A stretch of DNA of 64,000 nucleotides from the NCBI GenBank assembly GCA_002352215.1, contig DEIB01000009.1, forward strand, positions 75,376 to 139,375, in the 5' to 3' direction. A program made the position numbers and the translations under genes. Shown here piece after piece: positions 43,697-52,534 of the stretch. The notes under the pieces are model-generated. The model had not been told where the DNA came from. It searched no databases and saw nothing but the letters and a program-made list of their open reading frames with translations. Position 1 is the stretch's first letter, and each line of letters starts with the position of its first letter. The stretch is from Chthonomonas sp. UBA2785 (GTDB lineage: Bacteria; Armatimonadota; Fimbriimonadia; Fimbriimonadales; Fimbriimonadaceae).

Positions 43697-43731
43697 AATT
43701 CAATAGCATTTCACACGAAATGCTGGAATTC
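43697..43731. promoter_or_regulatory. Imperfect palindrome upstream of the PEP-CTERM gene
   Basis: AGCATTTC and GAAATGCT (43705-43724) form an 8-bp stem with an ACAC loop, extended outward by AATTC/GAATT after a small bulge. It lies about 20-55 bases before the ATG and could be an operator or an mRNA leader hairpin. Confidence 0.4.
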
Positions 43732-43752
43732 GATCTTTAGAGTAAGTTAATC

Positions 43753-44376
43753 ATGAATTCCATGAACAAAGTCGCCGCGCTCGCCATGGGCGCATTGTTG
43801 GTTGCATCTGCAAACGCAACTTGGTATACGAGCGAGGCAGCTTTCCTCGCGGCCACGGTTGGCCCGAACTACACGGAAGACTTCAACAACTTCACGAACT
43901 TCGGCAACCCCCTCGACGGCACCCAAACGACTTGGTCCGCCCCGGGCGGGAACGGATTCGGCTTCGATGCGGCAGCCGCCCAAGGCCTGTGGTCCAATAT
44001 CGGTGCCTTGTCAACAAACATCGCGAACGACCCGATCACGTTGACCTTTACCGGCTCCCCCACCACTGCATTTGGTGCCCGTGTTTCCAACACGAACATC
44101 AGTGGCGGCAACATCCCGGGGCAAATCGCCCTGAACCTCAGCAACGGGGCCAATACCGTGGTGGATGTTACGGGTGGCGAACAGTTCATTGGATGGGCTG
44201 ATTCCACCGTGACGATCACGTCGGCGACTTTCACGGCCAGCTCGGCGGCAACCAACAACTGGGTTCAGCTCGACCACATCATCCAAGGAACGGCCACGCC
44301 GGTTCCGGAGCCCGCGACCCTTTCGGTCCTGGCTCTTGGCGCCCTCGCCGCCATCCGGCGACGCAAAGCAAAGTAA
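43753..44376 (+). CDS. PEP-CTERM exported protein
   Basis: A 207-aa protein with a signal peptide (VAALAMGALLVASANA), a beta-rich Asn/Thr/Gly domain and a C-terminal sorting signal VPEPATLSVLALGALAA followed by RRRKAK. PEP-CTERM proteins are handled by exosortase and usually belong to the surface or exopolysaccharide matrix. No exosortase gene is in the window. It has no partner gene; a strong terminator follows at 44400. Only one PEP-CTERM gene is present here. Confidence 0.9.
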   Translation: MNSMNKVAALAMGALLVASANATWYTSEAAFLAATVGPNYTEDFNNFTNFGNPLDGTQTTWSAPGGNGFGFDAAAAQGLWSNIGALSTNIANDPITLTFTGSPTTAFGARVSNTNISGGNIPGQIALNLSNGANTVVDVTGGEQFIGWADSTVTITSATFTASSAATNNWVQLDHIIQGTATPVPEPATLSVLALGALAAIRRRKAK

Positions 44377-44399
44377 GCCGACTTAGGCTGATCATCCTA

Positions 44400-44434
44400 A
44401 AGTCCTCGCACCTGGTGCGGGGACTTCATCTTTT
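44400..44434 (+). terminator. Intrinsic terminator of the PEP-CTERM gene
   Basis: A 12-bp stem (44400-44411 with 44415-44426, one T:G pair) and 3-base loop, followed by CATCTTTT. It also reads as a stem on the minus strand behind comM. Confidence 0.85.
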
Positions 44435-44440
44435 GATTGT

Positions 44441-44457
44441 CCCCGCCGGCTTCGGGG
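44441..44457 (-). terminator. Hairpin directly after comM
   Basis: CCCCG and CGGGG with a 7-base loop, 2 bases beyond the comM stop. Together with the hairpin at 44400 it probably ends comM transcription. Confidence 0.5.
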
Positions 44458-44459
44458 TC

Positions 44460-45968
44460 TCACTCTTGCGGCGCACGGAACTGCACGGCCTCAGCCAGGT
44501 GCTCCACCCGAATCTGGTCCTCATCGGCCAAATCTGCCAACGTCCGGGCCACCTTCAATATCCGGTCGTAACCCCGCCCGCTCAGGCTCAGCCGAGAAGC
44601 CGCCTTCGTCATAAACGCGCGTTCCGTCTCATCCAGTTCCGCCGTTTCCCGCACTTGGCGGGGTGACATGTGCCCGTTGGTGCCCCCAGGCCCCAACCGC
44701 GCGGTCTGGCGCGCCCGCGCACTCTGCACCCGCGCCCGAATCACGGCGCTGGTCTCCCCCGGCGGGGCATCGGTCAGCTCATTCGGCCGCAGGCGCGGCA
44801 CCGTGATGTGCAGGTCAATGCGGTCCATCAGCGGGCCGCTCAGCCGCCCGGCGTACCGCTCGCAGGCCGAAGCCCCCACGCACTTCGCCTCCGGGTACCC
44901 CCGGAACCCACACGGGCACGGGTTCATCGCCCCCACCAGCAGGCACCGGGCCGGGAATTCCTGGGTCGCGCTTACCCGACTGACCGTGACGATGCCGTCT
45001 TCCAGCGGCTGGCGCAGCGCCTCCAGCACGTCCCGGTCGAACTCCGGCATCTCATCCAAAAACAGCACCCCAAAATGCGCCAGGGAAACCTCGCCCGGCT
45101 TCGGGGTCTTGCCGCCGCCCACCAGCGCCGCATAAGACGTCGTGTGGTGCGGGGAACGGAACGGCCGCGCCCAAACCAGGCCATTGCGGCCATTGCGCTC
45201 GCCCGCCGCGCTGTAGACACGGGTGACTTCCACTGCTTCTTCCAGCACCAGGGGCGGGAGAATGGTGGGCAGCCGCCGCGCCAGCATGGTTTTGCCGCTG
45301 CCCGGGGGGCCGGTCATTAATACGTTGTGGTTGCCCGCCGCCGCCACCTCCAGGGCGCGCAGGGCGTGGCTCTGGCCCTTCACGTCGCTGAAGTCCACCG
45401 GCCACTGCGTGTCTTCACCGGCCGTGGCCAGGGCCGCATCCACCGGCTGATGGCTCAGGTCGCCGTTGAGGATCTCCACCGCCGCCAGCAGGGTGTCCAC
45501 GCCGTAGACGTCCAGCCCTGGCACCACGGCGGCCTCGGGGGCGTCCTCCTTGGGGACAATAAGACGGCGCACCCCGCGCTGGCTGGCGGCAATGGCGGCA
45601 TTGAGGCAGCCATTCACCGGGCGCACCCGCCCATCCAGGCCCAGTTCGCCCAGAATGACGGTGTGGGCAAGCTCGCTGGCCGGCACTTGCCCACTCACGG
45701 CCAGAATGGTGAGGGCAATGGGGAGGTCCAGCGAGGTGCCCTCCTTGCGCACGTCCCCGGGGGCGAGGTTGCACACCACCTTGCCATTGGGGAAGGTGAG
45801 GTCGGAGTTCTGGATGGCGCTGCGGACGCGCTCGCGACACTCCATCACCGCCTTATCGGGCAGGCCGACGAGGTGGAAATCCGGGGCGCCCCGGCGCAGG
45901 TCCACTTCGACCATGACGGGCACCGCCTCGATTCCCACCAGGGTGGCGGCTTCCGCTTGGGCGACCAT
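44460..45968 (-). CDS. comM: YifB/ComM-type Mg-chelatase-like AAA+ ATPase
   Basis: A 502-aa protein: N-terminal Lon-protease-like domain (VEVDLRRGAPDFHLVGLPDKAV shown in part as GAPDFHLVGLPDKAV, DLPIALTILAVSGQV), Mg-chelatase ATPase with Walker A GPPGSGKTMLARRLP, HHTTSYAALVGGG and FLDEMPEFDRDVLEALRQP, a Cys motif (NPCPCGFRGYP...CVGASAC) and a C-terminal helical domain. ComM is a hexameric helicase that promotes branch migration during natural transformation. No other competence gene is near. Confidence 0.95.
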   Translation of the reverse strand: MVAQAEAATLVGIEAVPVMVEVDLRRGAPDFHLVGLPDKAVMECRERVRSAIQNSDLTFPNGKVVCNLAPGDVRKEGTSLDLPIALTILAVSGQVPASELAHTVILGELGLDGRVRPVNGCLNAAIAASQRGVRRLIVPKEDAPEAAVVPGLDVYGVDTLLAAVEILNGDLSHQPVDAALATAGEDTQWPVDFSDVKGQSHALRALEVAAAGNHNVLMTGPPGSGKTMLARRLPTILPPLVLEEAVEVTRVYSAAGERNGRNGLVWARPFRSPHHTTSYAALVGGGKTPKPGEVSLAHFGVLFLDEMPEFDRDVLEALRQPLEDGIVTVSRVSATQEFPARCLLVGAMNPCPCGFRGYPEAKCVGASACERYAGRLSGPLMDRIDLHITVPRLRPNELTDAPPGETSAVIRARVQSARARQTARLGPGGTNGHMSPRQVRETAELDETERAFMTKAASRLSLSGRGYDRILKVARTLADLADEDQIRVEHLAEAVQFRAPQE

Positions 45969-46017
45969 GGCCGGAGCGTACCGCCCCCGAGGTCTTGGAC
46001 GGAAGGTGCCCGGCTCC

Positions 46018-46140
46018 TCAGCGGGCTTGAGCTTGCGTTCCGGGAGGCAGGCGGTAGTAGCGCACTTGGTCTGGGGTGCGGATCTCCATTTCGCCGGTGG
46101 CTTCGTTGTAGGCCACGGGGAAGAGGAAGTCGCCCCGGGG
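46018..46140 (-). other. In-frame coding-like extension after a stop codon
   Basis: Directly after the TAA of the gene at 46141 the same frame continues for 40 sense codons (RGDFLFPVAYNEATGEMEI, then TPDQVRYYRLPPGTQ) to a TGA. The composition is protein-like. It could be the cut-off end of that gene after a nonsense mutation, the remnant of another gene, or chance openness in GC-rich DNA. Confidence 0.35.
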
Positions 46141-46809
46141 TTACAACTTCGGTACGGGAACGGCTTCCAGCCGCACCGTCACGGGCATTGGTTGGCCTTC
46201 TTCATCCCCCGGCATCACCAGCCCTTCGGCCCGCACGGTGCCGCGCCGCGCCCAGCCCGTTACGGGCTCTAATTCCCAGGTCGCCGTCGCCACCACCGCC
46301 CCTTCAAGCCGCGCTTCCCCGCGCACCATCACGCGCTCCGCTGTCACATCCACAACCGCATACCGCCACGCCAGCGCCCCCATCACATCATCCGCCGGTA
46401 CCGCATACTCCCACACTCCCCCCGGGGCCACTTCCCGCCCCGGCAGTTCCACATCCAAGTACCGCAACAGTCGGCCATAAGCCAGCGGCTCATTCGGATA
46501 AGGTTGCCGCTCACTCACGCGGCCGCGCGCATCGCGGCGCTCGGTCAGGGCCAGGGCATTCTCGCTTTCCAGCGGCACCCGCACCCCTCCGACTTCCAGG
46601 GCCAGCAATTGCCGCGTCCAGCTCAACATTGCGCCCTGCTCCGCCGAAGCCGGCTCCACCACGCGCAGCACCCACCGCTCACGGGTGGTCTCTTGGTCAT
46701 CGCCTTCCCCCCACGCCACCGTCACGGCGTAGGTTTGCGCCCGCCCGGCCGGCCACTGATACTCCAGCGGCGGCGCGGCGGCCATCAAGGCGAAAAGCGC
46801 GGCAATCAC
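46141..46809 (-). CDS. Exported hypothetical protein
   Basis: A 222-aa protein with a short signal (MIAALFALMAAAPP) and a beta-rich domain with regular hydrophobic/charged alternation (QTYAVTVAWGEGDDQETTRE, WELEPVTGWARRGTV), resembling exported proteins of unknown function in related phyla. It starts at a GTG that overlaps the stop of the FtsB-like gene (GTGA), so the two are translationally coupled. See the in-frame extension after its stop. Confidence 0.72.
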   Translation of the reverse strand: MIAALFALMAAAPPLEYQWPAGRAQTYAVTVAWGEGDDQETTRERWVLRVVEPASAEQGAMLSWTRQLLALEVGGVRVPLESENALALTERRDARGRVSERQPYPNEPLAYGRLLRYLDVELPGREVAPGGVWEYAVPADDVMGALAWRYAVVDVTAERVMVRGEARLEGAVVATATWELEPVTGWARRGTVRAEGLVMPGDEEGQPMPVTVRLEAVPVPKL

Positions 46810-47060
46810 TCCGTCATTAACGTTTCGCCGCGCGGAATGTATCCCCGCTCGCGGGCCAAACGTTCTCGTTGGATCGGATTTTCCGTGCGCGCACGCATCT
46901 GGGTCAGGCGCACACGGTCCGCCTGGTACTCCTTAAATTCGGCCCGGGTTTGCTGGGTGGCGCGGCGCTCGGCCTTCACATTTTCCCAGCGGCCATAGCT
47001 GGCTCCAATGCCCATTACAATGGCCACCGCCACCAGGGCGCCCTGCATCATCCTTGTCAT
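46806..47060 (-). CDS. FtsB/DivIC-like septum formation initiator
   Basis: An 84-aa bitopic protein with one N-terminal membrane helix (GALVAVAIVMGIGASYG) and a charged coiled coil, ending in ARERGYIPRGETLM, which resembles the ARERxGxxxPGE end of FtsB/DivIC/FtsL proteins. Those act in the divisome and form a coiled-coil complex. GGAGGGG lies 10 bases before the ATG at 47060. A longer frame begins at 47087. Assignment rests on architecture and the C-terminal motif. Confidence 0.65.
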   Translation of the reverse strand: MTRMMQGALVAVAIVMGIGASYGRWENVKAERRATQQTRAEFKEYQADRVRLTQMRARTENPIQRERLARERGYIPRGETLMTE

Positions 47061-47094
47061 CTTGGGATCGCCCCTCCTGGGCGACACCCGTATT

Positions 47095-48492
47095 TTACAC
47101 AGTTCGCACCAAAATCAGGTTGGTGTTGCCCGCCACTCCCGGCGGAACCCCGCACGTCAGCACCACTTGGTCACCCATTTTCAGCTCCTTCGCCTTCAAA
47201 AACGCCTCGATCGAAAGCCCAATCGCTTCGTCGGTGGTTTCCGGCGAGGGGATGAGGGCCGCCATCACGCCCCCCACCATCGCCAATTGACGCTGCACCC
47301 GCTCGTCCCACGTGGCGCACAGGATCGGCACATCCGGCCGGAACTTGCGCACCCACCGAGGCGTGGCGCCGCTGGTGCTGCTGGTCACAATCGCGCGGGC
47401 GCGCAGGCTTTCGGCCACCTCCACGGCGGCGTGAGCCACGGCTTCGGTGCAGTCATGGTTCTTCACGGCCGTGGGGCGCGGGGCCTCATCTTGGCACAGG
47501 CTCTCCGCCTTCTCGGCAATGCGGGCCATGGTTTTCACGGCTTCCACCGGGTATTGCCCCGCCGCCGTTTCCCCGCTCAGCATCACCGCGTCGGTGCCGT
47601 CCAGAATCGCGTTCGCCACGTCGGTAGCTTCGGCGCGGGTGGGGCGGGCGTTCACAATCATGCTTTCCAGCATCTGGGTGGCCGTAATCACCGGCTTGCC
47701 CATCGCGTTGGCCCGAGCAATGATGCGCTTTTGCGCCACCGGCACGTCCTCAATCGGCAGTTGCAGCCCCAGGTCGCCCCGGGCCACCATCACCACGTCG
47801 CTGGCCTGCAGAATCTGGTCAATATCGCGCAGGGCTTCCTTGGTTTCGATCTTGGCCACCAGCCGGATGCCGGGGTCGTATTGATCCACCAGTCGGCGCA
47901 GTTCCAGCATGTCGCTGGCGCTTTTCACATAGCTCAGGGCGATGTAGTCCACGCCCATCTTGGCCGCCTCAAAGATGTCGTACTTGTCCTTGTCCGTCAA
48001 GCACGACCCCTGGAACGACTTCCCCGCCACCGTCACGCCCTGGCGCGACTTGATGGCCCCGCTGGTCAGCACTTCGACTTCAAAGACTTGCCCTTCCGCT
48101 GCGCGCACCCGCAGGGCCACATCGCCGTCGCCCACCAGAATCTTGTCGCCCACGGCCAGGCTGTTCAGCACGTCGGGCTCGTCAATCGGCAGCTCGTAGC
48201 CCTGCCCGTCCGGCCCCATGCGCAGCATCTGCCCGGCTTTAACCATAAGGGGGCTGGCGGCCAGTTGCTCCAGACGGTGCTTGGGGCCTTGCAGGTCGGC
48301 CATCACCGCCACCGGGGCCACCGCCGGGTTCGCCTCGCGCACCCACTCCACGGCCTCGGCCTTGCTCTCCCAGTCACCGTGAGAGCAGTTCAGGCGCACC
48401 ACATTCACGCCCGCTTTGATCAATGCCCGCACGGTGGCGGCATTCTGCGTGGCGGGGCCGAGGGTGGCCACAATCTTGGTTCGGCGGGGCAT
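47095..48492 (-). CDS. pyk: Pyruvate kinase
   Basis: A 465-aa pyruvate kinase, the last ATP-yielding step of glycolysis. It has RRTKIVATLGPATQN, AGVNVVRLNCSHGD, VMADLQGPK, DVVMVARGDLGLQLP, IITATQMLESM-type VITATQMLESMIVN with NARPTRAEATDVANAILDG, SGETAAGQYPVEAV and a C-terminal domain ending VAGNTNLILVRTV. Length is typical. Stop lies 34 bases from the FtsB-like start. Confidence 0.97.
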   Translation of the reverse strand: MPRRTKIVATLGPATQNAATVRALIKAGVNVVRLNCSHGDWESKAEAVEWVREANPAVAPVAVMADLQGPKHRLEQLAASPLMVKAGQMLRMGPDGQGYELPIDEPDVLNSLAVGDKILVGDGDVALRVRAAEGQVFEVEVLTSGAIKSRQGVTVAGKSFQGSCLTDKDKYDIFEAAKMGVDYIALSYVKSASDMLELRRLVDQYDPGIRLVAKIETKEALRDIDQILQASDVVMVARGDLGLQLPIEDVPVAQKRIIARANAMGKPVITATQMLESMIVNARPTRAEATDVANAILDGTDAVMLSGETAAGQYPVEAVKTMARIAEKAESLCQDEAPRPTAVKNHDCTEAVAHAAVEVAESLRARAIVTSSTSGATPRWVRKFRPDVPILCATWDERVQRQLAMVGGVMAALIPSPETTDEAIGLSIEAFLKAKELKMGDQVVLTCGVPPGVAGNTNLILVRTV

Positions 48493-48548
48493 ACGTCACA
48501 TCTTCGGACGTTTGCCCCCACCGATTCAGCGCAGGCTTTCCGCGTAAG

Positions 48549-50372
48549 TTAGCCGGGAGCGCCGACTTTCTGGGCCAGGGCTTCGAATTCCTCCACCATG
48601 GCCTCCATCGCGGCAAAGCCGCCCTGCCAAAACGCCGGCGAGCCCAGGTCCACACCCAGGTGCGCCATTAGCTCGGCGGGCGTTTCGCTGCCGCCCCGCT
48701 GCAGCACGTCCACGTACTTCTCCGCAAAGCCGGGGCCTTCACTCTTGGCCATCTGATAGATCGCCAGCGTCAGCAGTTCCCCAAAGGCGTAGGCGTACAC
48801 GTAGAACGGCGCAAAGAAGAAGTGGCCAATGTACGTCCACCACACCTTGTGGTCGTCGCCCAGCGTCAGCCCATCCTCGAACATGCTCTGCAGTTCGGCT
48901 TGGTAGAGGTCGCGGAACGTCTCCGCACTGATCTCCCCTTCCTCCCGGCGCAGGCGGTGGCAGGTCTGCTCAAATCGGTAGAACGCGGCCTGGCGGTGCA
49001 CGCTGGCAAACATGCCTTCCAGCTTCTCGGCGTAGAGGGCCAGCTTGTCGCGGTCGCTGGCTTCGGCCACCAGCCGCTCGAACACCAACATTTCGCCAAA
49101 GATGCTCGCCAGTTCGGCCAGCGGCAGGGTGCCGTGGAAGTTGACATAGCTCTGCGCGCGGCTGAGCGAGGCGTGCACCCCGTGTCCCAGTTCGTGCGCC
49201 AGCGTGCCGACGTCGCCCATCTTGTCCAGGTACGTCATCAGCACCACGGGGTGGGTGTCGGTGGTGTTGTAGCTGCAGAACGCGCCGCCCGTCTTGCCCG
49301 GGCGAGCCTCCGCGTCAATCCAGTTCTTGGCAAAGAACTCGTCCGCGCGCGCGCCCATCTCGGGGTGGAAGGCGGCAAAGGCATCCACCACCATCGTGCG
49401 GGCGGCTTCGTAGCTAATGCGCTCTTCGGCTTCAAAGAGTGGGGCGTAGCGGTCCACGTGGGTCAGCTCGTCCAGGCCCAGCAGTTGGCGCTTGGTCTTG
49501 TAGAACCGGGCCACTAGGTCGCTGCGCTCTTGGCACAGGTCGGTGACGATGGCCACCGTCTCCGATTCCAGTTCGTTTTCCAGATGGCGGCTGGCTTCCG
49601 GAGTGGCAAACCCGCGCAGTTCGTCTTCCAGCTTCTTGTCCGCCAGGATGGTGTTGTAAGTGAAGGCGATGGTCTTTTCCAGTTCCTTCAGGCCTTCGGT
49701 GAGGGCAGCAGCGGCGGCCACGCGCACATCGCGGTTGGCTTCGCGCAGGCGGTTCACGACTTGCTCCAGGGCCAGCTCTTCCGTCTCGCCGGTGGCGGGG
49801 TCCTTGTAGTTGAACACGTGCGCCGCCGTCAGTTCATCGTGCAGGCGCTGCCAGGCGCGCACCCCGGTGTTGGCGGTGCGTTCCAGCAGGGTTTCTTCGG
49901 TTTCGCTGAGCTTGTACGGGCGGAAAGCGCGTGTGACCTGCAGATAGTGGCGGTATTTGGCCAGGGCCGGGTCGGCCATCAGGGCGTCCATCTTCGCTTC
50001 GTCCATCGCTTGCAGCTCCAGCGAGAAGAACATGATGCGCACGCGGATTTCGCTACCGCGCTCCATGGTCTCGGCGTAAAGCGCGCCGTGGGCCGGATTC
50101 TGGGTGTCCCCGGCGTGCATCAGGCTGGCGTAGAGGCCCGGCTTGCTGGACTTCTCCACCAAGGCCTCGAGCTTGGCGATGGCTTCGGCCAATTCAGTGG
50201 CCGTGATCTGGCCCGATTCAATGCGGCCCCGGTAGGCGGCGGCGAAGGCATCGGCCTCGGCCACGGACTCCGCAAAGTCCGAATCCAGACGCGGGTCCTC
50301 AATCCCGTTGTAGAGAGATTGGAGGTTCCATCGGTGTCCTTGCGACGAATAGGAGGCCACGGGCGCACTCAT
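48549..50372 (-). CDS. pepF: Oligoendopeptidase F (M3 metallopeptidase)
   Basis: A 607-aa cytoplasmic zinc peptidase of family M3B: HELGH motif in VGTLAHELGHGVHASLSR (about residues 393-397) with downstream Glu in ASIFGEMLVFERL, and N-terminal WNLQSLYNGIEDPRL typical of PepF. It degrades short peptides. The start MSAPVASYSSQGHRWNL matches the family. Divergent from recN. Confidence 0.96.
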   Translation of the reverse strand: MSAPVASYSSQGHRWNLQSLYNGIEDPRLDSDFAESVAEADAFAAAYRGRIESGQITATELAEAIAKLEALVEKSSKPGLYASLMHAGDTQNPAHGALYAETMERGSEIRVRIMFFSLELQAMDEAKMDALMADPALAKYRHYLQVTRAFRPYKLSETEETLLERTANTGVRAWQRLHDELTAAHVFNYKDPATGETEELALEQVVNRLREANRDVRVAAAAALTEGLKELEKTIAFTYNTILADKKLEDELRGFATPEASRHLENELESETVAIVTDLCQERSDLVARFYKTKRQLLGLDELTHVDRYAPLFEAEERISYEAARTMVVDAFAAFHPEMGARADEFFAKNWIDAEARPGKTGGAFCSYNTTDTHPVVLMTYLDKMGDVGTLAHELGHGVHASLSRAQSYVNFHGTLPLAELASIFGEMLVFERLVAEASDRDKLALYAEKLEGMFASVHRQAAFYRFEQTCHRLRREEGEISAETFRDLYQAELQSMFEDGLTLGDDHKVWWTYIGHFFFAPFYVYAYAFGELLTLAIYQMAKSEGPGFAEKYVDVLQRGGSETPAELMAHLGVDLGSPAFWQGGFAAMEAMVEEFEALAQKVGAPG

Positions 50373-50453
50373 AAACCCATTATGACGAGGCCCACCATTC
50401 GGCCTGGGCGCGGCCTTAACCCCTCGTCATTCGTCTGGTATTCCAGAGCTTCC

Positions 50454-52124
50454 ATGATTCGTGCCTTGCAAGTGACCGATTTGGCAACGCTGGCCCGGGT
50501 CAGCGTGAATTGGGCACCCGGATTCACCGCCCTTACGGGCGAGACCGGCGCGGGCAAATCGCTTCTCATTGACGCCATCGGCCTGGCGATGGGGGGCCGC
50601 GCCGACGCCACCATGATCCGCACCGGCGCCCATCGCGCCACCGTGGTGCTGGAGGTCGAAGTCGGACCGGCTTTGGCCGAGACGCTGCGGGGCATGGGGT
50701 TCTCGCCCGACGAAGACACGCTCATCCTGCAGCGCGAAGTCACCCGCGAAGGCCGCAGCCAAGCCCGCGTGAATGGCCAGCCCTGCACCGCCGGGCAACT
50801 GAAGCAGATCGGGCGACTGCTGGTGGACCTGCACGGCCAGCACGACCACCAAGCGCTGCTGGACCCACTTGGCCCCGTGCAGTTCTTGGATGACTGGATT
50901 GGCGAGCCCGCCCACCAGGCTCGGGAGGCCGTGGCCGAAGCCTTCGCCCAGTGGGAAGCCGCCCGCGACCGCCTGCGCCACCAGCAACGCAACGAACGCG
51001 AGCGCGCCCAGCGCGTGGACCTGTTGCGGTTTCAGGTGCAAGAGATTGACGATGCGGGCCTAACCGTGGGTGAGCACGAGCGGATCGAGACTCTCTACCG
51101 CCGCCTGCAGCACGCCCAGCGCATCGCCGAATCCATCCGGGGGGCCTTGAGCCAACTGGCGGAAGATGAAGCCAATGCCCAGACCTCAATGGCTAGCGCG
51201 AAGAGCGCCCTCGAATCCGCCGCCCAATTGGACGACACGCTGGCCGAACCCCTGGCAATGCTGGAAGAGAGCCACACTGCCTTGCGGGAGGCCACGCGCC
51301 TGCTCTACGCTTACTCCCGCGACCTCGACACGGACCCGGCCAGCCTGGAACAAGCCCAGGAGCGCCGCGACCTGATCCGCAATCTCCACCGCAAATACGG
51401 CGAAACCGACGAGGCCGTGCTGGCCTACCGCGACGCCGCCGCCCAGGAACTGCTGAACATCGAGAACGCCGAGGCCGACGAGACCCGCCTGCGCGCCGCC
51501 GAAGCCGAAGCCCGTACCACCCTGGACCAGCAGGCCGCTGCGCTCACCAGCATCCGCACCGAGGCTGCGCCCCGCTTTGCCACCCGCGTGCAGGAACAAC
51601 TTCACGAACTCGGCCTGGACCGCACGCAGTTCATCGTTCGCGTCGAGCCCGTGGCCATCAGTCCGACGGGGGCGGACATCGTGCAGTTCGACTTCACGGC
51701 CAACGCTGGAGAGGAAGCCCGCCCCCTCGCCAAGGTGGCCAGCGGCGGCGAACTCGCCCGCATCATGCTGGCCATCAAGGTTGCCAGTGCCGGTCGCGCT
51801 GGGGTGCCCACCGTGGTTTTCGACGAAATTGACACCGGCCTGAGCGGGAAAGCGGCCGCTCGCGTGGCCAAGAAGATCGAAGAATTCAGCGCCCACGCCC
51901 AGGTGCTGGTGATCAGCCACCTGCCCCAAATGGCCGCCCGCGCCGACACCCACTTGCACATTGAAAAGGCCGAACACGAAGGCCGCACGCTGACCCAAGT
52001 GCGAGAGCTGATGGGCGAGGACCGCGTCGACGAAATCGCCCGTATGCTGGCCGGAGAGCAGATTGCCGAGGAGGCCCGCGCTAACGCCCGCACGCTCTTG
52101 GGGACCAAGGTCCGTTGGGCCTGA
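50454..52124 (+). CDS. recN: DNA repair protein RecN
   Basis: A 556-aa SMC-like protein of double-strand break repair. Walker A is TALTGETGAGKSLLIDAIGL (residues 29-36 core), followed by LVDLHGQHDHQALLDP, two long coiled-coil arms (about 160-370), signature VASGGELARIMLAIKV, Walker B TVVFDEIDTGLSGKAA and VISHLPQMAARAD. The ATG at 50454 gives the family start MIRALQVTDLA; the long frame upstream of it is the pepF antisense. Confidence 0.96.
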   Translation: MIRALQVTDLATLARVSVNWAPGFTALTGETGAGKSLLIDAIGLAMGGRADATMIRTGAHRATVVLEVEVGPALAETLRGMGFSPDEDTLILQREVTREGRSQARVNGQPCTAGQLKQIGRLLVDLHGQHDHQALLDPLGPVQFLDDWIGEPAHQAREAVAEAFAQWEAARDRLRHQQRNERERAQRVDLLRFQVQEIDDAGLTVGEHERIETLYRRLQHAQRIAESIRGALSQLAEDEANAQTSMASAKSALESAAQLDDTLAEPLAMLEESHTALREATRLLYAYSRDLDTDPASLEQAQERRDLIRNLHRKYGETDEAVLAYRDAAAQELLNIENAEADETRLRAAEAEARTTLDQQAAALTSIRTEAAPRFATRVQEQLHELGLDRTQFIVRVEPVAISPTGADIVQFDFTANAGEEARPLAKVASGGELARIMLAIKVASAGRAGVPTVVFDEIDTGLSGKAAARVAKKIEEFSAHAQVLVISHLPQMAARADTHLHIEKAEHEGRTLTQVRELMGEDRVDEIARMLAGEQIAEEARANARTLLGTKVRWA

Positions 52125-52144
52125 GACGCGCTCTCAAAGAGGGG

Positions 52145-52227
52145 TGCCCGGGGTGGGACTCGAACCCACACGGTATTGCTACCAAGGGATTTTAAGTCCC
52201 CTGCGTCTACCATTTCGCCACCCGGGC
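52145..52227 (-). tRNA. tRNA-Leu(UAA)
   Basis: An 83-nt cloverleaf: acceptor GCCCGGG with CCCGGGC, anticodon loop CTTAAAA between GGGGA and TCCCT (anticodon TAA), a long leucine-type variable arm and T arm GTGGGTTCGAGTCCCAC. The complete CCA end is not encoded. Confidence 0.96.
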
Positions 52228-52354
52228 AAGGGTGCGGCTCTCAGAATAGCCTATCCCGAACCCTCCCAGGTCTGGGACCTGGGTTGCAGATTCGGCTCCG
52301 CGACCGACATAATGAACGTCCGCCCGCTTGGGCGTACCACGAGGTTTCCAGTCC

Positions 52355-52522
52355 ATGGCCAAGAAGAAAGGTGAAAAGCGCCAAATCATCCGTTTGATCT
52401 GCACGGAAGACGGGAAGCATTACGTGACCACCACCAAGAATCGCGATAACACCAAGGCGAAGTTGGAACTGAACAAGTACAACCCGACCTTGCGCAAGGT
52501 GACCTTGCACCGCGAAAAGTAA
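52355..52522 (+). CDS. rpmG: Ribosomal protein bL33
   Basis: A 55-aa bL33 of the large ribosomal subunit: [39 protein letters not shown]. Only one of the four zinc-ligand cysteines of the Cys+ form remains, so this is a zinc-independent (C-minus) version. The start MAKKKG at 52355 fits the family. 12 bases before bL32. Confidence 0.95.
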   Translation: MAKKKGEKRQIIRLICTEDGKHYVTTTKNRDNTKAKLELNKYNPTLRKVTLHREK

Positions 52523-52534
52523 GGAAGAAGTCAG

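Noticed and set aside
47008..48552. 514-codon open frame opposite pyruvate kinase
   Set aside because: His/Gly/Arg-rich antisense frame without motifs.
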